Source: Cycas panzhihuaensis | Taxonomy: Eukaryota > Cycadophyta | Assembly (NCBI GenBank): GCA_023213395.1 | Contig: CM041465.1 | Span: 101,129,741-101,193,740, forward strand | Direction: 5' to 3' | Length of the DNA stretch: 64,000 nt | Part shown: one piece after another, positions 41,501 to 53,213 of the stretch | Layout of the letters: each line of letters opens with the position of its first letter | Numbering within the stretch: the stretch's first letter is position 1 | Translations under genes and position numbers: made by a program | Notes under the pieces: model-generated | Told to the model about the DNA's origin: nothing | Databases searched by the model: none | Seen by the model: only the letters and a program-made list of their open reading frames with translations

Positions 41501-43916
41501 ATTACAAACATTATGATCTTATTAATCACATAAGATTCTTTTTAGGATTTAATGAGAAAAATAACTTGAAATATAAATCTTTTTTTACATGATCTTTTAA
41601 TAAGATTCATTTTTAATCTAATGAAAAGAAGGTAACTAAGCAATGAGATGAAAAGCATATTCCTTTTTAAATAAAAATAATGCAAGATAAATGTTCTCCT
41701 TTGAAATGAAATAAATATACAATCAATGATCTTTTCAAAATGATATATGTATACCTTAAAAAATAAAGCCTATAAAATGAGTAATAAAATGTAATATAAT
41801 GCAATATAATTCACCTTATTTGAGCTTTTAAATAGAATAGAGATGGCCTTAAATCAACTTTGAAGATGCTTTACTAATGAACCAAAAAATAACTTGAAAT
41901 ATACATGAACTTTTAAATAGTTGCCTTCTTAATCAATGAAAAAATAATCTTAGTAATAAAAAGGTATACCCTTTAAAATTAAATTCAATGAATGCTCTTG
42001 CAGAATAAACTTCCATAAGGATTTAAATAATCTTTAAAAAGGAATAAATTTCTTTGAATAATCTTATGTAACTAAATGCACTTTTAAATGTAATAAAATG
42101 AGACCTTGATAGATGTTTTTTAAAGGTAAACTTTAATAGAGAGCTAAAAGAGTGCAAAAAGAGCATTCTATTCATTTCACTATATAGATAAAAATACTAC
42201 AAATAAATGAATAATAAATGTTCTTCTATATGAGCTCCTTTTAATCCAAAGAAAAATGCAAGATATGTTATGATCATAACCTTGAAATATCGTCATTTCT
42301 TTTACTTTAAATATACCTTTAAATGAATACTTTAAAGAGGCAAAAAAACCTTAAATGAGTAGAAAATGTACTATCAATGAGCTCTAGAATTAAGTTTATA
42401 AGCTAAGAGATAAAGTAGTGTCTTTAGAATAGAGTTATAAGGAGTTTGAGTGCATCAGTTTAAAACATTTATTTCCAATAGGGCTCCTTCTCTTCAGGAG
42501 GCCAAAGTAGGGATAAATTGCTACAAAATTTAGTTGTGAGGCTCTAAAATAGATAAAAAATATCAATAATAGATTAATAACTCAATATTAAGTAAGTATG
42601 CCAAGTCAGAATGAAAACATTGCTTGAAATATTTTAAAAATAAACCAAATTAGGGTTAAATAGAAGTCTTAATTTCACCAACCTCAAAACCATACAAAAT
42701 ATTTTTAAATCATATTAAGAATCATGTTAATGTGTAGATAATTAAAATACCTTTTTGATGGATCCAACTGTTCGAAAAACAGACTCCTAAATCAAAAGTT
42801 ATAATAGAAATTGTACAATGACCTATTTAGGGCATCAAAATAAGAAGGGGGGGTTAAGCCCCTTTGACTTAAAGTCATTGGATTCTAGAATGACAAATAT
42901 AACCAGTTGTTAGGATACATGGGGGGGTTGAAGTCCCCTTCATATTGAAAAAATATTAATAAATAACTGATTTTTTAAAGAAAAAAAACCTTTTTAAGAC
43001 TTAAGCCAGAGGTCATATGGGTTAAATTAGTGACCAGGGGCTAAAATAAAATAGGGATAGACCTTAAAACATATAAAATATAATGTTATTAAACCTTAAT
43101 AAGGTTTAAATTTAATCAAAAAAAAAAAAATCATCTCTATGTCTCGTGCAAAAATGGGTAACCACGTGGAGGAACAAACAATCAAAAAGTGATTAAATTA
43201 GTCAAGATTTGGCCTGAAACCTGACGTCGGGGTGGGGGGGGTACCACATAGTGTAAAATGGATTCTATAGCCAAAAAAATGGAGGAAGAATGATTCAAAA
43301 ATGAGTTTTTCAATGTTAGATGGTCATGGAGGACACACAGACACTGGGAGGACGTATGACCCATAAAGAGCTCAGAAATAGACTAAGATAGCTCTGTTTA
43401 CCTCTTAAAAGGCTTGCACCTAAGTTATAAAAGTTGTTTGGTAAAAAACAAAAGAGAAATAAGTAAATGAGAAGAGGAGCAAAGGGATTTCAATGGCTAG
43501 AGTGAGTAATCAAGCTTCTAGAAAGTAGATCTCTGCATAGAGACAACTGATTTTTTATCCATCAGTTGCATTGTGAAACTAGTTTACTAAGGATTCTAAT
43601 GAGAAATTATGTAATCAGGTTTCGTTCGCTGAGGAGAGATCACTAGCCCATCAAATTTCAGGAAGGAGGTAGGAACCTTAAGAAAATCGATAAAAATGAT
43701 TAATAACTTTATAAAACCTAATGAAATCAAAGTATGAACATTCTCAACATGTGTTGGGCGATGTATGACAACAATGGCTATAAAATACTGAAGAGACTTT
43801 GAAGATTTGAATCTTATAGATGAAAACAATCAAATATTTCAATAAAATACTATGCAAAGTATTGAAATAATGTTAGAAAATTAATAAATATTGCACGTAA
43901 ACTTGCCATGAGCTCA
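41501..43916 (-). other. Leader of element C, non-coding
   Basis: No gene. Order and text resemble the leader of element B, for example 42640-42800 against 31500-31670 and the GGGGTTAAGCCCC block at 42850 against 31715. Confidence 0.6.
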
Positions 43917-43927
43917 CTCTGATACCA
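43917..43927 (-). promoter_or_regulatory. Primer binding site of element C
   Basis: On the minus strand TGGTATCAGAG lies two bases from the LTR end, an exact match to the plant initiator tRNA-Met complement over 11 bases. Confidence 0.85.
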
Positions 43928-43929
43928 AA

Positions 43930-44239
43930 TGATCATATACAAGGCTATAATACCATATGAAGAATAATAGAGGTAAGAGTGGAGTAGGTGTAAATGATTA
44001 TTCAATCCATATTGAGAACCATTGTCAATTCATATTCAATCCATCTTAAAAACATTAATATCATTTCCATAAATTTGGTGGTGTTAATGAACACTAGAGT
44101 TTTAAGACCTAAACTATATATTTAAGAGGCATACAAGAGCCCACCTCAACCTAAATTTAAAATATAATAAAATAATAACAAACACAGATAAAATAATCAT
44201 ATATGAATGCAAAGTTAGGTAATGAACCTTAACCTAATA
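43930..44239 (-). repeat. 5' LTR of element C
   Basis: About 310 bp beside the primer site, repeated at 40507-40815. Confidence 0.8.
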
Positions 44240-44284
44240 TTTGATTTATAAACTTTTTAGTAAAGAGGAGAAAGGGGATAATAC

Positions 44285-45420
44285 CTAATATAGTGTAATA
44301 TAATTATAATAAAATTCATGAAGAAAATCCTTATTATCCTTAAATATATTTTTCTCATTATAGATAGATAAAATATTTTGTCTAATATGATTCTTTCTCA
44401 AAAACATTAAAAATAAAAATATTACTTTTGTCTCCTTCCTTAATCCTTTACAATCTAAACCTTACTCTAATTCCTTAAGCTATATAAATCTCATGAGAGT
44501 GGATAATGTTCTTGATAGTACTAGTTTAGACTTAATTCTTAAAATCAAAATAATTTTCTTCCAACTTTTTATTCTAAAAAATGTAGGTCAAACTCAACTT
44601 TCTTATACCTCATCCTTCTATTTTAGTCTATTGAGTATTAAAGTCTCTTTTAAAGGTTATAATTTTTTTAGTGATATCATCCCTCCAAGTTATCCTACCT
44701 AAACTCTTATAAGGTTTATGAATAAGGTTCCATACTCTTCTTACTCCCTAGGCTTGAAATCCTAATAAAGAAGTATTAAACTTAAGTAAAGAAAGTACTT
44801 AAAGGCCTCCTAATGAAGAATATCAAGATCAAGTGAAATAGAGGATAATTTTAAGATCATAGAATCCCAAATATTGATTAGTTCTACTAAATACTTAAAT
44901 AGTTTCTAGCTATCATCCATGGGAATTAACACCTTATCTAGCTTATAGATACCTTATTTCTTGATTTCTTCTTATTATATCATGTCAACTAAAGATCCTT
45001 AGAGAAAAAGGATTTTTTCTATAAAAGGTTTTATAAAACAAGGTTTTCATGTATACCTAATTATCTTTTTCCAATCCCTTCCAATAAAATGGAATCCCCA
45101 TCTAACTTATTACCTGGACTTTTCATCATATTAAAATTGATGGCTAAAAACTAAGGAAGAATGGAAAAATTATTTTATATCCACCTCCAAAGATGAGATC
45201 AATCTTGATAACTATTAGGAGCATAAGTAGAGACAATCCCAACCATCATATTACCCAATTGGAGAGTTGTCAATACCACATTATTATAGAGACTATCACT
45301 AGAACTCATTATGAAACTCCTCAAGCCAAGATTAACTAATAAAGCATAACCTCCCTTATAATGTAAATAATTAAATAAAAAGTCTTTACATCCCTCTCGA
45401 TAAAATCTAGGACTTGACTC
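44285..45420 (-). pseudogene. LINE-2 copy 2: endonuclease remnant, middle part
   Basis: On the minus strand from 45420 downward the text reads as a plant LINE endonuclease with stops: GGYALLVNLGLRS, then MMVGIVSTYAPNSYQDRSHL (about 45190-45250) and FLAINFNMMKSPGNKLDGDS (about 45060-45150), the counterpart of the GDFN motif. It stops exactly where the LTR of element E begins (45421). Its missing N-terminal start is found at 58650-58770. Below about 45000 conserved blocks become hard to see. Confidence 0.75.
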
Positions 45421-45655
45421 TATTAGATTTAATAATTACATAATTATATACTTAGATTATTAATTAAGATAATAAATTAATGTTGTATGTCTTATAATAT
45501 TTTAAAGGTGCTTTCATGAGTCACATGGGTATGCCTCAATGTATGCTAAGAATCCATAATAATTATAAAGTCCTTAATATAGGAGTGATATATGTTAGGC
45601 TAGTTATTAGACCAGTGGATGGTTATTGATCTTAAATTTCATTTATCTATCTATC

Positions 45656-45741
<86 letters not shown>

Positions 45742-45838
45742 TACATAGAGAGAGCGTGAGAGAGATTCTTTTAGAAGCTAGACCAATTCTACCAAAATAT
45801 ATAGTTATAGTTCTATTCTTAACTTAATAATTCTTACA
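45421..45838 (+). repeat. 5' LTR of element E
   Basis: Starts TATTAGATTTAATAA (TG mutated to TA) and matches 56603-57113 on both sides of a microsatellite. Shared blocks are TATACTTAGATTATTAATTA and GCTAGACCAATTCTACC near 45780. Confidence 0.82.
45643..45744. repeat. (CTAT)n-(CT)n-(AC)n microsatellite inside the 5' LTR of E
   Basis: Four CTAT units, about 36 CT units and five AC units lie in the middle of the LTR. At the same place the 3' LTR has (AT)n. Confidence 0.97.
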
Positions 45839-45840
45839 AA

Positions 45841-45853
45841 TGATAGTAGAGCC
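45841..45853 (+). promoter_or_regulatory. Degenerate primer binding site of element E
   Basis: TGATAGTAGAGCC differs from TGGTATCAGAGCC at three positions and lies two bases after the LTR. Confidence 0.6.
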
Positions 45854-46669
45854 AAATTTCCATGAAAGGAGCTGAATTTCTCAAATATGATCTTGGAGTC
45901 CTATGTGGATCTAGAAGTTTATATGAAACTTAACTTGCTAGAGTTGTAGGGTTATTGAAATTAATTTCTTATTTAGAAAAAGAAAATTTTGAGGTATAGA
46001 ATTTATTAAATAAATTCACTAAAGAATCTAATTATGCTAGTATTTTTATAAACCCTGAGATAATAAATTTGAAGGCCCACTTAATCCATCTATGTTGTGA
46101 TGGAGAAAATTTTTAAATTAAAAAAATAAAAATAAAACTAGTTAAGAAGAGCAAATTATTGGAGCTAAGAAATTCAAACAACACCAAGTGATGAGAGAAT
46201 ATGTTATGTTAGAGGACTAAACCTATATTAGGCTATAAAGTGTAGACTTGAATACTCATAATATAAGGGTTAAAGACCTAGGGCTAAGGTTCTCGCATAA
46301 GACCTAAATCCTAAGAATGTAATAGATAAAGGAGATGGTTAAGGATATAAGGTTGATTCCTAAAGAGTCAAATAAAGAAGGAGGAGGTTGAAGTATGGAT
46401 TGTAGATGTTATTAATATTTGATAGGTACTAGGACAAGGAGTGTTTTCAATCATACATGGTAAAAACATCATTCAAAGGCGATAGCAGATGACCATGAAG
46501 AGCATACATAGACACAATTGCATTAGGAATTTAAACATAAATTTGAATTTGAATATGGAGCAAGTAGATGGTGTTGATTAAAGAAGGAGGAGAGATCTAT
46601 GAAAAGTAAAAGGGGGGTTCACATTAATATTATTAGGACCATAGGTATTAAACACAAATTTAAATGCTA

Positions 46670-47421
46670 TAGAGAAACCATAATTTAAGTTTTTTTAATT
46701 CATAAAAGTTACCATGTTAAAAAGAAATGAAATGATGGGTATGCTTTTTTTTTTTTTTCTCAAAAGGTTAACTTGATTAAAATCACTTTGTATAATGTTT
46801 TTAGGTCCATCCTCTAATCCTATAGTCTACTAGCCCTTGCTTCTATGGTTAAAAATGGTTAATCCTATTTTTGTCCCTTAAGGTATTATCTAAAATATTT
46901 TAAGATAAACCTAAATTGGTAATAAAATACTTCAAGCAAAAAGAAGGCATTAACTACCAAGAGGCATTTGCTTAAGTAGAAAGGATGATGATAGTTAGGA
47001 TTATATTGGTATTAGTTTTTAAATTTAAATGGAAGTTGTACCATTATAGAGAAACCATAATTCGTAAAACTTTTAAAATTTTTAAAATTCGTAAAACTTG
47101 CCATGTTCAAAAGAAATGAAATAATGGGTATGTTTTTTTTTTTTTTTTCAAAAGGTTGACTTGAATAAAATCACCTTGTATAATTTTTTTAGGTCCATTT
47201 TCTAATCCCATAGTCTACCAACCCTTGGTTCTATGGTGAAAAATGGTTAATCTTACTTTTGTCCCCTAAGGTATTATCTAAAATATTTTAAGGTAAACCT
47301 TAATTGGTAATGAAATACTTCAAGCAAAAAGAAGACATTAACTACCACGAGGCATTTGCTTAAGTAGTAAGGATTATGATAGTTAGGATTATATTGGTAT
47401 TAATTTGTTAATTTGAATGGA
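46670..47421 (+). repeat. About 375-bp tandem duplication in element E RT
   Basis: 46670-47049 and 47050-47421 are near-identical head-to-tail copies; each includes AGAGAAACCATAATT, a T-run, TAAGGTATTATCTAAAATAT and a KYFKQKE.INY..AFA-coding block. Only the second copy runs on into the rest of the RT. Confidence 0.92.
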
Positions 47422-47914
47422 AGTTGTACTAGTTTAATATGATAAGTGCTTTCCTCAATGTTAAATTTATAGAAGAAGTCTACATGGAGCAACCACCTAA
47501 ATACCTAAACAAGAGAAAGGAACATCTAGTGTATTACTTTAAAAAATCTTTATATTGCTTAAAGTAAGCTCTAAGAGCCTAGTATTATAAGATTGATGAA
47601 TATATTTAGAAATATAAGTTTGAAAAAACACCAATTAATCCAAACCTATACATCATAATTTGACATGGAAGGTTTGTTACCTTTGTAATCCTACATGTAG
47701 ATGGATTGATCATAATAGGTAATGATATCTCAATAGTCAAAGACATAAAGGAAGACCTTAAGAACAACTTTCAAATGATATATCTTAGACTACTCCATTA
47801 TTTTCTTACAATAGAAATTTGGCAAAGGCCTAGAAGGAAATTCATTTCACAATCCAAATATACTTGGAAGATTATGAAGAAATTCATAAGAAAGGCCTAT
47901 AAGCATATACTTAC
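46880..47914 (+). pseudogene. Element E reverse transcriptase (decayed)
   Basis: Plus-strand copia RT blocks occur in order. KYFKQKEGINYQEAFA appears twice because of a tandem duplication. Then come SAFLNVKFIEEVYMEQPPKY (47447-47507), KKSLYCLK (47541), LHVDGLIIIGNDIS (47692-47735), IKEDLKNNFQM and ISQSKYTWKIMKKF (47850-47890). The catalytic site reads VDG instead of VDD. The chain is cut at 47914 by element F and resumes at 55859. Several stops and shifts are present. Confidence 0.9.
47910..47914. repeat. Left target duplication of element F (CTTAC)
   Basis: CTTAC is repeated at 55854-55858. Removing the DNA between them rejoins the two parts of the copia RT/RNase H of element E at the expected residue. 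Confidence 0.75.
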
Positions 47915-47942
47915 TATTAGAAAATAATACTTAATTATGTTA

Positions 47943-50650
47943 CAGGTTGGAATCACGTCTACGGGATGGTCTTCTATGCTTAGAAGGATGTAACTACTAA
48001 GGTACGGTCGGGCTATAAATGGGATCCTAACAGTAAGAGAGAACACCACGCAGGGCGTCTGTGCACCAGAGCGTAGATTTGGGACCCATGAATGGTGCCC
48101 AATTGCCTTAGGGTAATCTTCGAGAAGAAGATGTAAGGCGAGGCCTTGGGTCATCCTAAAGGAGGAGGCCTACCTACCCCTTGGATGGCCGGGAAGAGGA
48201 AGGCGGACTCTAGGAAGTTGTATCTTCTCACAGGAGGGAGAAAGCAGTGTGCAAGTAAGTGTGTGTGAGATACGATGGCCTAACTCAAATGGAAGAGAGG
48301 TGTCGGTTATGACTAGGTTGTTATCTGATAAGTAAATCAAATAAACTAAAAGAACCAAATGCAAGTCTAGGGACGGATGGTCCTACATGTGGGTTAGATG
48401 GGGCTTAAGGGGTGTACGGATCAAGCCTAAGTCCTATCTATACACGATGTGAATGACTACAGAAAAGAATTTATAAATGCAAAAAAAAATATGTTCATTC
48501 CCTTCTTATTTCTTATGTGGCTTTAACATCCAAAGTTTGCATAAAAGAAACACGGTAGAAAAAAGACAAAGAAGGGAGAAGGAATACCTAGAAGAGAAGC
48601 GTGGTTGAAACGTCACGCCCTTCTACTCCTTACGTGCTCGTCCACTCGAAGTTGCCACATGAGTGTGGGGCTAGTTGACGATGGTTGCCAGAAATGGACA
48701 AGGGACTACCTTACCTTCCCCAATATGTGAAAGCAAAGTAACAAAAAGAAGCAACGAAGGAACTGAAAGCACTACTAGCTAGGGACTCACCTGTCAAGAT
48801 GTCCACCTCCTTCATACTTTCAGCGCTACGAACCTGCCAATCACAAAACAAAGGTTTCTCCCTCCTAGAGGAGGGGGCTAACAAATATGCCTAATATGTA
48901 TATGAATACCAAAGATAGCTAATAAATCAAGCTGAAAATAATGCACTCTACTCCAAAATCACCAAGCAAAACTCAAATCTAAGCAGTGCCAAGAAATGAC
49001 TAAGATAAGAAGGTTAGCCTCGGAATGGCCAACCTACCCGTAAGTACCTCCACATAGCCTTAATAGGGAAAAACCAAGATGTGATGGTTGTTCAGGATAG
49101 TAAGCAAAAGAGGTAATGGACCAACGAATGGTGCATAGGTAGACCCAAGAGACGAAGTGCTATGGGCAACAAATCGTCAGATTGGGGCAAGCTAAGGATT
49201 AAAGAACCGAACTGGGACAGGTTTGGGGCTTATATGATGCCCAAAACCTGAGAGTGTAGGTCTGAAACCAATGTGGTAAGGGCTTCCAACACTGTTTTCA
49301 AAACTAAAAATGACCTCTCACTATCCCTAACCCAACTCCAGAGAGAGGCATGGAGTGGAAGAGGAAGGAAGGGAAGGGTAAACCCTTAGGGAGAAGGCCA
49401 ATAAGGGGACGGATCCCACCTTTCTCCCTTTACCCAACCTTATGTAGCCCTCTTGTATAGCCACCCTAGAGTGGGATTGTAGGAGAAGAGAGGAGAAATA
49501 CTACAAGACAAGGAGCAAAAGGCAAGCTCCTCTGAGATGAAAGGAGAAGAGCAAAGATTGACTCAAAACTTCTCACAAAGAAAAGGAAAAAAACCAGGAA
49601 AACCTAAAGGAATTTGAAGGAGTACCTATAAGGCAGAAGGAAGAAGCCTTATTCTACCAAAAATAAGAGGAAGACACCTATGTCAAATAGGCTTTTCAAA
49701 CTTGGGCTGAAGGGGAGGCAAACATGGATGCCACTCTTAGTTCTTGGAGTTTGCTTCTTGATATGCTGTGAATACTCTCCTTCCACAAAAAATACCTACA
49801 AAAAGAAACTTAGAGCCACTGGAGCAGGGCCTGAGACGTAGCAGATGCACCTATGGAAGAGGAGCCAGAGTAGAGGAGTAGATCCTGAGGAGGTTGCAGA
49901 GTGAGAGCTAGAGTAGAGAGTAAAAGAATGAAATGAAGAAGAGAAGCAAATGGCTTTGTTTTTGGGTTTTGTACTCACCCTAACCCTAAATGAACATTTA
50001 GGGTTATGGTGGGGGTGAGTACTCGAGGGTGCCATGTGGCAGTTCCACAAAAAGAGCAGGAATTACTGAGGTAGTGTAAAAAAATGAGTTTAAATAGTCG
50101 CACCATGGCAAACTTCACAGTACCGCTTAGTTTGCAACGGTGCGGGACTGAAAATTAAAATTAAGGTAGAACCAAGGCCTAGAACCAAACAGAGGGGTGT
50201 GCAGAGGCTGGGCAAGCTAGGAGCTCATGCCCAGGTGGCTAGCAAGTGGCTGACAGAGAGAGACGAGTCTCAGGGGGGTCCTATCACACCTAAAAGGGGA
50301 CTCAAAGTGTTGACAGGAGTGTTGATGTGAACGAATCGTGACCAACGATGATGTTTGAGGAGTTGTGGAGGTGTTGTGGGAAACTGAGTGCCATATGGGG
50401 TGCATGACTCGTTGAGGAGTGCCCCATGGTAGGTCGTCATAGGCTGAATAATATGCGGTAGGCACAAGCAATGTGATCAAGTAGAGAAGGCAATGCGATC
50501 ACATAAATGGCAAGCAAGTATGTATCAAACAACACTCTAAATAACTTCTACCCAGTGATAATGAGGATGAAAGTGAGAAGTATATACCTATGCTTACTTG
50601 AGTTGACCTATCTCAAGTCCATTCCTAGAAGCCAAGAAACACAGGTTCAT
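47943..50650. repeat. GC-richer repeat unit U, copy 1
   Basis: A 2.7-kb non-coding unit much richer in G and C than its surroundings. It is flanked by an imperfect duplication of about 20 bases: AATAATACTTAATTATGTTA at 47923-47942 and AATAATATTTAATTAATGTT plus one base at 50651-50671. It aligns in order with 22679-25838. No long open frame, poly(A) tail, tRNA box or LTR-type TG...CA ends. A flank of that length is typical of target-primed (LINE or SINE) insertion, but nothing inside proves the class. Confidence 0.65.
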
Positions 50651-50860
50651 AATAATATTTAATTAATGTTATATCTCCTCCTTGTTAAGTGGGTGAGGTA
50701 CATCAATTATAAATTATTAAGTAAGTTTAGTATGTTAGTTATAATTTTTCTCATATGTGAATCACCTATAAAAGTGATATACATGTTTATTTTATAAATA
50801 ATAGAAGCCTTTTTTTTTGTTGAACTATTTTTTCAAATGTATGCATAAAAAACTCTAATA

Positions 50861-52789
50861 TTTTATTATAAAATAAGTCTGAAAAGCTACCTCATTTAGT
50901 GGAAGATAATTAATATAGCACTTCTCAAATCTGGGACTATGGTGAGAGGAGCAATTAGATTATGTAGATGAAGACCCTTAAAGAGAAGGAAACCCATAAA
51001 TAGTTAAGATAAAAGATTACCTGTGAGGGTTCCACTAACTAAAAAGGAGAAGACACCACAAGGATATTATTGAGGTAGACATGGAATGTATCTAAGTTGG
51101 AGAGGAGAAGAGGTAATCAAGGGATTCAAGATGGCATTATATACATTTGAAAATAGTATAAAGCAAAATATGTGATGTTTTAATAGTGATTGAAGGAGAA
51201 ATAATTGTAGAGAAATCCCCCAAAAGAATCATCTTTTAAATAGGAAGAAGATTAGGAGAGTTTATATTCTTAATTTAGTGATTTTGGAGTGAACATGTAG
51301 TTATGTGTTGATCCCTAAGATAAATAAATGTTGATTTATCTATGTTAAAGAGTAGATGCTAATGGAGAGGATAGTGGCAAAGAGAAAATAAAGTGAGGAC
51401 TATTCATCTACAAGTGTCAAGGTTAAATCTTAACTTAAAACTAATTTTTCCTCAAAGGTTTTAAAACCCTAGACTAATCCTCTTAATACACATGCACTAA
51501 GGGAGATAGGATGGGATTTAATCTTCAATAATTTTAAAAAATAAATGCTTAACCATTATAGTGAGCATTGTGAGGCTAGTGATGAAATTTGGTAGAGAGA
51601 AAAGGAAACAATGTATTAACACCAACTAAAGAAGAAGTTCTCAAAGAAGACAATAGTAACATAAGCATAAAGAATATGAATGAATGGGGTATTGTAGGAT
51701 GGGCTAAATATGAGTTAATGGAGGTCAAATAAGAAAATAAAAGAGCTAGAGAGGGCAATGAAGATGTTGGAGCCAATTCTAATGTTAGATATCATAATGG
51801 GAGAAACTCATAGAGACATAATTTAAAAGTAACCACTATATTAGAGAATGCTCATATGATTATGTGAAGGAAGCTCTGCAAAATCTAAGTAGATAGGGAT
51901 TTCATAATTTAGAAGAAAAATCTATCTGTCAAAGGGAAAAGTTATTAAAATATACAATAATCAAATCTCATCACTAGAGAATGGTCTGAATTCTTAGTAA
52001 AGGATATCAAAAGCCTTAATCAATGCCTTTTGATTATCCTCTAGTAAGGATCTATTTGGTTTAATATAGAAAATAAGAAAGGAGCTTAGTGTAGTATTCC
52101 AGTATTTTTATCTTAGGTAATAAGGTTAAGAAGGTAAATAAGTCTAAGGAAAATACAAAAGCATGATTAGCCCAAAAGAGTGATAGATATAGTTTAATAA
52201 AGTTAATTCCTAAAAGATTGAATCCTGTTAATAAGACTACCAATGAGGCACCGAATAAAGTAGAGTCCCCATATAAAATAATCAAGTCACGAATGTAGAG
52301 TGTTAATGTTACAAATAATATTCCAAAGAGGTTATTCTATGTAGGAGTTACAACTTTCTAAGAGCTAGGAGAGAGAGACTACATTTTTAACAATGGAGGT
52401 TAAAGTTCAAAAGTTACAATGGTCCTTGAACTCAAGGAAGAACTAGAGGAACATAGTGTTTAAGGTCATGGTTCTAGGAAAGGAACCATGGTATATCAAC
52501 ACGATGAGAAGAAACATCAATAATTTGACTCTTAATTTTGTGTATTAGATATCCTTCAAGATGGCATATATGAAGTGTTTGTTAAAATGTTTCAATGGTT
52601 TTTTGTGATTACTAGTATGTAATTTATGCCATAATTCAAAAAAAAAAAGAGATAGATATTCAAATTCAATTGATAAATCAAAACAAAAAAATTTAAGATC
52701 CCTAACATTTTTTAAAATAAATTATGAAAGCTTGAATTTTTGTTGAAGGTAGCCTATTAAAGGATATGTCAAAATATGGACTAGAATTA
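50861..52789. other. Interior of element F, no clear gene
   Basis: AT-rich DNA with no recognisable domain on either strand. A 74-residue minus-strand frame at 52061-52285 and a 66-residue frame at 51576-51776 have no motif I know. Confidence 0.45.
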
Positions 52790-52800
52790 CTCTAATACCA
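52790..52800 (-). promoter_or_regulatory. Primer binding site beside LTR H
   Basis: TGGTATTAGAG on the minus strand abuts the LTR end at 52801, matching the tRNA-Met complement with one change. The surrounding text (ATGTCAAAATATG...) is duplicated in tandem at 52765-52838. Confidence 0.75.
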
Positions 52801-53203
52801 TGTCAAAATATGCACCAAAATTATTCTAATATAATAATATTAAAAAGATAACATGTTAAAGTAAAATATGCTACAAGTAAGAGGTGAATAATGATATAAT
52901 AATAAAGAAATAAATGAAAGATGAAGTATGTATAATACAAAAGATAATAAAGATGTGAAAAAATAATCACCTTCTAATTATTGTATTAAGTATGAATGCA
53001 TACTTATAGTATGTTTCACCTCATACTTGTCTAATCAAATACAAGAACCTTTATACCCTCTAATAGGATAATTAAATGAATTGGTATGCAACCCATGCAT
53101 ACATCTCAATATCTCAATATAAAATACCTATGAGAGTTAAGAAAAGATAAGGGGGACACTAAACATTAATATATAAAGCAACACTAAATATAACATTTTA
53201 ACA
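52801..53203 (-). repeat. LTR H (copia type)
   Basis: A 403-bp LTR on the minus strand, starting TGTTAAAATG and ending CA next to a primer site. Its other side has GGATGGGGGG, a polypurine tract (53204-53213). Part of it is repeated at 54190-54379. Confidence 0.7.
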
Positions 53204-53213
53204 CCCCCCATCC

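Larger units (their letters stand above)
40491..44239 (-). mobile_element. Non-autonomous copia element C (gag only, no pol)
   Basis: A compact minus-strand element of about 3.7 kb. LTRs are at 43930-44239 (5') and about 40507-40815 (3'); both carry blocks such as ATTGAGAACCATTGTCAATT and CACCTCAACCTAAATTT. The primer site lies at 43917-43927, and a polypurine tract (AAGGGAGAGAA on the minus strand) at about 40816-40829. The interior holds a long leader similar to that of element B and a gag-like remnant (40830-41500). Protease, integrase, RT and RNase H are absent. It could be moved only by the enzymes of another copia element. Confidence 0.75.

Noticed and set aside
45643-45744. CRISPR-like or satellite array
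   Set aside because: It is a simple dinucleotide tract with no spacers.
47943-50650. Organelle or ribosomal DNA as the source of the GC-richer block
   Set aside because: No rRNA, tRNA or organelle gene text is seen, and a diverged second copy exists at 22679-25838, which fits a dispersed repeat better.
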